A stretch of DNA of 10,789 nt from JBCBKZ01 sp039026975. Its GTDB lineage: Bacteria; Bacteroidota; Bacteroidia; J057. Numbering within the stretch: position 1 is the stretch's first letter; the number at the start of each line of letters is the position of its first letter. The stretch lies in contig JBCCLI010000217.1 in the NCBI GenBank assembly GCA_039026975.1, forward strand, positions 1 to 10,789, written 5' to 3'. Of this stretch, positions 6,781-10,789 are shown in pieces. Under the pieces are notes generated by a model. The model saw only the letters and a program-made list of their open reading frames with translations, had not been told where the DNA came from and ran no database searches. Both the position numbers and the translations under genes were made by a program.

Positions 6781-7587
6781 TTACCCTAAGCCCAAGTCCT
6801 GGTAAGTAAGTCTCTCCTTAGTTCCTGCCTGCATAAGCAGGAAGTAGTTGTGTTTTTCTCGTTCAGACATATAGGGAAGAATATCTTCAAGGGAGTCTCT
6901 CTTCCTTATTTTAGTATACCATTCTCTTTTAGCAAAATATTTTTTCCAGTAGTTCTGCTTAAAATTATATCCGTGCCTGGCTAGTAATTCCTTGATCATG
7001 AAGGTACGATCATTAGGATGCATGGCTAATACGTCCTGAGTACTCAAGAATAATTCAGAACTTTCAGGATATACTCCTGGATAGGTAGAGCGTTCCCAGT
7101 CTCCCAGAAAGGTAGAAACGGGATCTGAATATAATGCCTCTATTAGTAACCTTCTAGCAGAGACAAAGCGCTTACTCCAGTAAGAATCTCTCATTTTACT
7201 GGTAGTTACCCCCTTGGAGGAAGAACTATGGATAAATTTAATAGGTTCTCCCGGATAAGAAATGACTATCCCTACATGCCCTATTTTTTCTCCCATTTTA
7301 AAGAATACCATATCCCCTCTTCTGAGGTTAATGATGGAAACGGGGTCTCCTATTTCTGCCTGCTCATAAGAGGTTCTCGGAAGCTCTTTACCCACTTCTT
7401 GATAGCATATCTGCATTAGCCTGGAGCAGTCTATCCCATTATAGTTATAGGGAGTTCCTGTATAGCTCTCAGCTGTACTAATGACTGTTTCTATATCTTC
7501 TGCTATATCCTGAGCCCATCCAGAAAAGAACCCTCCTAAGAGAAAGAGGCTTAACAGTGCGGTAGGTTGAAGTCTTTGAATAAGCAT
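6781..7587 (-). CDS. Exported NlpC/P60 cysteine peptidase with C-terminal YARHG-like domain
   Basis: 268 residues, signal peptide about 1-25 (LLSLFLLGGFFSGWA, cut before QD). The NlpC/P60 domain spans about 33-147, with Cys54 in GIDCSRL, His104 in GHVGIV and His120 in KFIHSSSSKGV as the expected catalytic Cys-His-His set. YNYNG before the Cys and LRRGDMVFF are also typical. Such enzymes usually cut peptidoglycan stem peptides in the periplasm or outside the cell. After a short linker, residues about 178-226 match the YARHG pattern: LSTQDVLAM, ELLARHGYNFK, then YFAKREWY. YARHG domains are usually extracellular or membrane-attached modules of unknown function. The protein ends with a further charged tail of about 40 residues that I do not recognise. 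The peptidase call is secure; the YARHG call is by eye. Confidence 0.87.
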   Translation of the reverse strand: MLIQRLQPTALLSLFLLGGFFSGWAQDIAEDIETVISTAESYTGTPYNYNGIDCSRLMQICYQEVGKELPRTSYEQAEIGDPVSIINLRRGDMVFFKMGEKIGHVGIVISYPGEPIKFIHSSSSKGVTTSKMRDSYWSKRFVSARRLLIEALYSDPVSTFLGDWERSTYPGVYPESSELFLSTQDVLAMHPNDRTFMIKELLARHGYNFKQNYWKKYFAKREWYTKIRKRDSLEDILPYMSEREKHNYFLLMQAGTKERLTYQDLGLG

Positions 7588-7643
7588 AAGGGGAGTTTTG
7601 AACCTAATACGTTAAGTTCTCATAAAATATCCATCCTACAAAT

Positions 7644-7666
7644 GAAAATTATCCACCTATTGTGGA
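7644..7666 (-). terminator. Candidate terminator hairpin at the moaA 3' end
   Basis: On the minus strand TCCAC-AATAG-GTGGA forms a 5-bp stem that includes the last codons of moaA, followed by the stop and TTTTC (TAATTTTC). The stem is short and the T-run interrupted, so termination would be weak. Confidence 0.35.
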
Positions 7667-8644
7667 CATAGATTCTGTTACGGGTTTCCCTTTCCCACGG
7701 TTACGCTCTGCCTCAAATCCATTTTTAGCCCTCTTTCCGCAAACAGCTCTAAGAATATAAGCTATCTCCTCATCAGAACTACCCTCTCTAAGGTGATCTC
7801 TCAAATTCAATACCCCCTTATCATACAGACAGGTCTTCAAGCTCCCCTGAGGGGTAATCCTGATCCTGTTGCAGCTTCCACAGAAAGTACGTGAGAATGC
7901 CGCGATGATACCAATATTCCCTTTGGCTCCCGGAATACGATAATGAGTAGCCGTATCATTTATATCATTCTCCGCTTTCTCTAGAGAAGGATACCTGCTT
8001 TTTATAGTATCCAGGATCTTGCGGTGGTTCCAACTAAGGGCGGCGTAATTAGCTCCGTTTCCGTTAAAGGGCATTTCTTCTATAAACCTGACTGACACGG
8101 GATGTTCTAGGCTGTAGGCTGCTAAATCCAGAATATCTTCTGTATTCTTGCCCTCCATAATGACAGCATTTATCTTGGTTTTGATCCCACTTTCTATGAG
8201 GGCTTCCAGGCATTTCATAACCTTGGGCAGTTCATCTCTACGGGTAATCATCTTAAAACGCTCCCTATCTAAGGTATCCAGGCTTAAGTTGACGGACTTT
8301 ACTCCTATATCTGTTAACCTGGGAATATAGGGCGTGGTCAATACCCCATTAGTAGTAATGTGGATGCTACTGATGCCATCCATTTCGGATATAGTTTCCA
8401 GAAAGTGGATGAGGTCCTTTCTAATAAATGGTTCTCCTCCTGTAATCCTTACCTTATATATGCCCATTTGCCCCATAATTTGGAGCAGGCGGATCATCTC
8501 CTCATAGGTTAGTAGTTCCTTTCTGGGTAGATACTGTATCCCCTCTGCAGGCATACAATAGAAGCATCTCAAGTTACACCTGTCTGTGACAGCTAACCTG
8601 ACATACTCTATGGGCCTTCCATGGTTATCTATAATAGGGTCCAT
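7649..8644 (-). CDS. moaA: GTP 3',8-cyclase MoaA
   Basis: Radical SAM enzyme that starts molybdenum cofactor synthesis by rearranging GTP to 3',8-cyclo-GTP, the substrate of MoaC. It has 331 residues, the normal length. Cys23, Cys27 and Cys30 in DRCNLRCFYC bind the SAM-cleaving [4Fe-4S] cluster, and VRITGGEPFIRKD (65-77) is the SAM-binding GGEP region. FCGSCNRIRIT with Cys255 and Cys258, plus Cys272 in LKTCLYD, binds the second cluster that holds GTP. The chain ends in MSTIGG; the C-terminal Gly-Gly is conserved in MoaA and needed for activity in studied members. The ATG at 8644 puts DNHGR ... YVRLAVTDRC in the standard N-terminal register. It diverges from moaD across a 126-base intergenic region. 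Confidence 0.97.
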   Translation of the reverse strand: MDPIIDNHGRPIEYVRLAVTDRCNLRCFYCMPAEGIQYLPRKELLTYEEMIRLLQIMGQMGIYKVRITGGEPFIRKDLIHFLETISEMDGISSIHITTNGVLTTPYIPRLTDIGVKSVNLSLDTLDRERFKMITRRDELPKVMKCLEALIESGIKTKINAVIMEGKNTEDILDLAAYSLEHPVSVRFIEEMPFNGNGANYAALSWNHRKILDTIKSRYPSLEKAENDINDTATHYRIPGAKGNIGIIAAFSRTFCGSCNRIRITPQGSLKTCLYDKGVLNLRDHLREGSSDEEIAYILRAVCGKRAKNGFEAERNRGKGKPVTESMSTIGG

Positions 8645-8770
8645 TGCCGTACAAAAAGTGTTGGGCGCCTCCAGTAAGCGCTTCTCCTAATTGGTAAATA
8701 ATAAGCGGATAAGCACCGATAATTCTATAAATTACGAAAATCCTTATAAGACTGTTTGCTTACGCTCAAT
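8645..8770. promoter_or_regulatory. Divergent moaA/moaD intergenic region
   Basis: This 126-base gap must hold the promoters of both divergent genes unless moaD is read from further upstream. I find no convincing Bacteroidota promoter on either strand. Two short perfect palindromes, GGCGCC (8664-8669) and AAGCGCTT (8676-8683), lie on the moaA side and could be part of an operator. I see no fold resembling the Moco riboswitch. Confidence 0.35.
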
Positions 8771-9013
8771 ATGGACTATAAAATCATCTGCTTTGGTATA
8801 GCAAAGGACATTTTAGGGAAGAGAGAAGTAATCCTCAGCCTTCCTGATAACCTAACGGTAGCTCAATTCAAACAAATGATAGAAGAGAGATATCCCAAAC
8901 TGGTGGGACTTGCCAGTATGAAAATAGCGGTCAATGAAAGCTATGCTTCTTCTGACCAGCTTATCCAACCCACGGATGAGATTGTGTTAATTCCCCCTGT
9001 AAGTGGAGGTTAA
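8771..9013 (+). CDS. moaD: Molybdopterin synthase sulfur carrier subunit MoaD
   Basis: 80-residue ubiquitin-fold protein that carries sulfur as a C-terminal thiocarboxylate to the MoaE subunit, which converts cyclic pyranopterin monophosphate to molybdopterin. It shows the typical N-terminal strand MDYKIICFGIAKDILGK, the middle LTVAQFKQMIEERYP, and the ending DEIVLIPPVSGG, where the terminal Gly-Gly is the functional signature. The frame opens at a TTG at 8756, but ATG 8771 gives the family N-terminus. It is the only plus-strand gene in the window, divergent from moaA and convergent with moaC. Its stop codon overlaps that of moaC and sits in a small hairpin. moaE is not in the window. Confidence 0.93.
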   Translation: MDYKIICFGIAKDILGKREVILSLPDNLTVAQFKQMIEERYPKLVGLASMKIAVNESYASSDQLIQPTDEIVLIPPVSGG

Positions 9014-9024
9014 GCCTCCCTTTT
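9005..9024 (+). terminator. Candidate terminator at the moaD/moaC convergent stops
   Basis: GGAGG-TTAAG-CCTCC (9005-9019) forms a 5-bp GC-rich stem containing the Gly-Gly codons and stop of moaD and the end of moaC. On the plus strand it is followed by C and TTTT. It could end moaD transcription; on the minus strand no T-run follows. Confidence 0.4.
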
Positions 9025-9501
9025 GAAATCTCTTTTCCCACCCGTTTTCTCTATCAATCGGGTTTCCTGAATCAGGATGTCATGAGATACCGCCTTACAC
9101 ATATCATAAATGGTGAGTGCTGCTACCGTAGCAGCTGCCAATGCCTCCATTTCTACTCCTGTTTTCCCTATTGTTTTCACTTTAGCATCTATTAACACTG
9201 CCTCTCGGTTTGCCACATTAATGTCTAGCTTAATACTGTGAATAGGGAGGGGATGACAGAGGGGGATAAGTTCACTTGTTTTTTTGGCTCCCATGATGCC
9301 TGCCAATCTTGCGGTCTGAAATACTGGTCCTTTCTTCATGTGGATTTCCCCTTCTTCCAACATGGCCAGAATCTCTCTTCCTAACATCACCTTTGAACGA
9401 GCGTGAGCCATTCTTTCTGAATCTTTCTTTTGGCTAACATCTACCATACTTGCATGGCCTAGCGCGTCTACGTGAGACAATTTCTTTTCCTGATCTTCCA
9501 T
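9010..9501 (-). CDS. moaC: Cyclic pyranopterin monophosphate synthase MoaC
   Basis: Converts the 3',8-cyclo-GTP made by MoaA into cyclic pyranopterin monophosphate. The length of 163 residues is normal for the stand-alone enzyme. Signatures: LSHVDALGHASMVDVSQK (8-25), TARLAGIMGAKKTSELIPLC (63-82) leading into the CHP of the LCHP motif, VKTIGKTGVEMEALAA (108-123) and YDMCKAVSHD (132-141), all part of the known active-site region. It ends EKTGGKRDFKREA. It starts 47 bases after the metF stop on the same strand, so co-transcription with metF is possible. It converges on moaD with overlapping stop codons. Confidence 0.97.
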   Translation of the reverse strand: MEDQEKKLSHVDALGHASMVDVSQKKDSERMAHARSKVMLGREILAMLEEGEIHMKKGPVFQTARLAGIMGAKKTSELIPLCHPLPIHSIKLDINVANREAVLIDAKVKTIGKTGVEMEALAAATVAALTIYDMCKAVSHDILIQETRLIEKTGGKRDFKREA

Positions 9502-9548
9502 CCTTACGATTAACCCCTTAATATGTTAACTACCTTTTCTCTAAGGTA

Positions 9549-10505
9549 CTATATTTTTTTCTTGAGTTTATCCATAAGCATCACGAACGGTTTAGTATTC
9601 TGCATGATATAAAAATGCAAATAGGGAGTTCCGGCCTCAAGGAGCTTTAGGGCTTGCTGGTAGGCCCACTCAACCCCTACCTGCATTTCCTGTTCTCTGC
9701 TTTTGGCAGCTTCCATACGGTTTATGAGCTCAGTGGGAATATCCACATAAAAGATAGCAGGTAACCTTCTTACTTGACGCTTAGAGGTAAGAATTTTCAT
9801 ACCGGGTATGAGCGGAATATTAATTTTCTGCTTTTGGGCTTCTTTCTTAAAACGCAGGAATTTATCAGCGTCAAAAAACATTTGGCTGACAGCGTAATGG
9901 GCGCCTGAATCCACCTTGTTTTTGAGCACTTTCAGATCGAAGTCTAGATTTGGGGCTTCAAAATGTTTTTCAGGATAGCAGCTTACCCCTATACAGAAAT
10001 TTGTTTTAGCTGCATCAATAAGGTCATCTATATACTTCCCTTTATTCATACAGCTGACCTGCTTCACCAGATCAATGGCATACTCATTCGTACTCCTATC
10101 TTGTGGAATAGGTCTTGGAGAACGCTTATCACCCCTAATAGCTAATATATTTTCTATCCCCAGGTAGTTGAGCTCTATAAGGGCATCCTCTGTCTCTTCC
10201 CGGGTAAATCCCCCACATAAAATATGAGGAACAGGCTCCAGGTTATACTTGTATTTTATGGCCGCACATAAGCCGAACGTACCGGGACTTTTACGCTTTA
10301 CCTTTTTTTTAAAACTACCATCTCCCATCTCTTCCCAAATGATCTCAGCGGCATGGCTGGTAACATTAATAAAGGGAGGACTAAATGGTAAAATAGATTC
10401 TACTGCTTTGTGGAGGCGAGCTATATTACTTCCTCTTTTAGGAGGGATAATTTCAACGCTTACAGTTGGATTCTTTACCTGTTCAAGGTGCTCAATTACT
10501 CTCAT
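9549..10505 (-). CDS. metF: Methylenetetrahydrofolate reductase
   Basis: Flavoenzyme that reduces 5,10-methylenetetrahydrofolate to 5-methyltetrahydrofolate for methionine synthesis, in the cytoplasm. 318 residues, the length of bacterial MetF. Glu18 in SVEIIPPK corresponds to the catalytic Glu of E. coli MetF, and Asp126 in AIRGDKR to the flavin-contacting Asp. Also present are PHILCGGFTREETEDALI (93-110), CYPEKHFEAP (176-185) and SQMFFD (207-212). The segment INVTSHAAEIIWEE (46-59) replaces the TYGAGGS-like stretch of enterobacterial MetF and is, as far as I recall, the Bacteroidota version. The ATG at 10505 is followed directly by the conserved N-terminus. A possible promoter lies 23-53 bases upstream; moaC follows 47 bases after the stop. 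Confidence 0.96.
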   Translation of the reverse strand: MRVIEHLEQVKNPTVSVEIIPPKRGSNIARLHKAVESILPFSPPFINVTSHAAEIIWEEMGDGSFKKKVKRKSPGTFGLCAAIKYKYNLEPVPHILCGGFTREETEDALIELNYLGIENILAIRGDKRSPRPIPQDRSTNEYAIDLVKQVSCMNKGKYIDDLIDAAKTNFCIGVSCYPEKHFEAPNLDFDLKVLKNKVDSGAHYAVSQMFFDADKFLRFKKEAQKQKINIPLIPGMKILTSKRQVRRLPAIFYVDIPTELINRMEAAKSREQEMQVGVEWAYQQALKLLEAGTPYLHFYIMQNTKPFVMLMDKLKKKI

Positions 10506-10527
10506 ACTCAGATAGATTTACTGATTG

Positions 10528-10558
10528 CAAATTAACCTTAAAGCTGAGAATACCTAAA
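10528..10558 (-). promoter_or_regulatory. Candidate metF promoter, Bacteroidota type
   Basis: On the minus strand TTTA (10558-10555), 19 bases, then TTAATTTG (10535-10528), one mismatch from TAnnTTTG in the -7 box and one from TTTG in the -33 box. It lies 23 bases from the start codon. The 80-base gap to the upstream gene is too short for a SAM riboswitch plus promoter. Low certainty because the region is AT-rich. Confidence 0.35.
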
Positions 10559-10585
10559 AGCTATTTTTATAAAAAATTTTCACTC

Positions 10586-10789
10586 CTAAGAATGTCTTAT
10601 CGCGATAACCGGATCTACTACTGAGGCTATCCAGGAGGGGAGAAAACCGGAAACTACACCTATAATCCCTGATAGTCCTAACGCAATTCCTATATCCTTA
10701 CTTGTAACAAATACATTGAATGGGAGCTCATTCTGAGTAATAAGAAATTGGACAATAGCCGTAACCCCAAACACCCCTATTAGTCCTAT
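10586..10789 (-). CDS. MacB/FtsX-type ABC transporter permease, C-terminal fragment
   Basis: Only the last 67 codons lie in the window; the gene continues past the right edge, and the frame is open up to position 10789. The visible protein has two hydrophobic segments (IGLIGVFGVTAIVQFLI and IGIALGLSGIIGVVSGFLP) separated by a short loop. It ends with WIASVVDPVIAIRHS, which fits the characteristic C-terminal 'A..ldPv.AlR' ending of FtsX/MacB permeases. These proteins work with a separate ATPase in lipoprotein release, efflux or cell-division signalling; which of these applies cannot be told from the fragment. The internal GTG at 10774 is not a credible start because the domain is already under way. 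Confidence 0.8.
   Translation of the reverse strand: MGLIGVFGVTAIVQFLITQNELPFNVFVTSKDIGIALGLSGIIGVVSGFLPSWIASVVDPVIAIRHS

Noticed and set aside
8756..8770. TTG start giving moaD five extra residues
   Set aside because: The extra residues do not fit the family N-terminus, and ATG 8771 starts exactly at the first strand.
10506..10585. Possible SAM riboswitch upstream of metF
   Set aside because: The gap is only 80 bases and AT-rich, with no helix set or K-turn pattern like known SAM riboswitches.
1..10789. CRISPR arrays, insertion sequences, attachment sites, or a defence island
   Set aside because: I saw no spaced direct repeats, transposase or integrase genes, terminal inverted repeats, or a duplicated tRNA end near tRNA-Ser.

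Overview
The window looks like a stretch of Bacteroidota chromosome, probably from the Cytophagales side of the phylum. The evidence is a secreted hydrolase ending in a type IX secretion (T9SS) sorting domain, a Bacteroidota-style MetF, a NlpC/P60 protein with a YARHG-like tail, promoters resembling the Bacteroidota TTG-N19-TAnnTTTG pattern, few Shine-Dalgarno sequences and moderate GC. The lineage is inferred from protein style, not from a marker gene. Nearly everything lies on the minus strand, so transcription runs from right to left; moaD is the only plus-strand gene. No gene-free gap exceeds about 250 bases, and the longest one holds the tRNA.

Left block (1-3602): a compact three-gene ferric-iron type ABC transporter, in transcription order a periplasmic lipoprotein binding protein, a fused two-domain permease and an ATPase. 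The genes overlap by 11 and about 23 bases, so they are probably translationally coupled. The 3' end of the ATPase gene carries a strong Shine-Dalgarno for a possible 44-codon ORF that starts immediately after its stop. Two AT-rich dyads upstream of the binding protein gene are candidate operators.

Middle block (3760-5352): a Thi5/NMT1-fold protein with no signal peptide, a DNPH1/Rcl-type deoxynucleotide N-glycosidase and a tRNA-Ser(UGA). A strong hairpin with a T-run lies between the tRNA and the DNPH1 gene, and it abuts the DNPH1 start codon.

Secretory block (5449-7587): an exported endonuclease/exonuclease/phosphatase-fold protein with a T9SS tail, and an exported NlpC/P60 cysteine peptidase fused to a YARHG-like domain.

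Right block (7649-10505): molybdenum cofactor genes moaA, moaD and moaC, with metF upstream of moaC. MoaA and MoaC convert GTP to cyclic pyranopterin monophosphate. MoaD is the small-subunit sulfur carrier that molybdopterin synthase uses in the next step. moaD is inverted between the other two: it diverges from moaA and converges on moaC with overlapping stop codons. The window ends inside a MacB/FtsX-type permease gene.

Most genes are recognisable housekeeping or accessory functions. I see no mobile element, CRISPR array or clear defence system. The best candidates for something undescribed are the cytoplasmic Thi5-fold protein, the tRNA-terminator/DNPH1-start overlap and the NlpC/P60-YARHG architecture.
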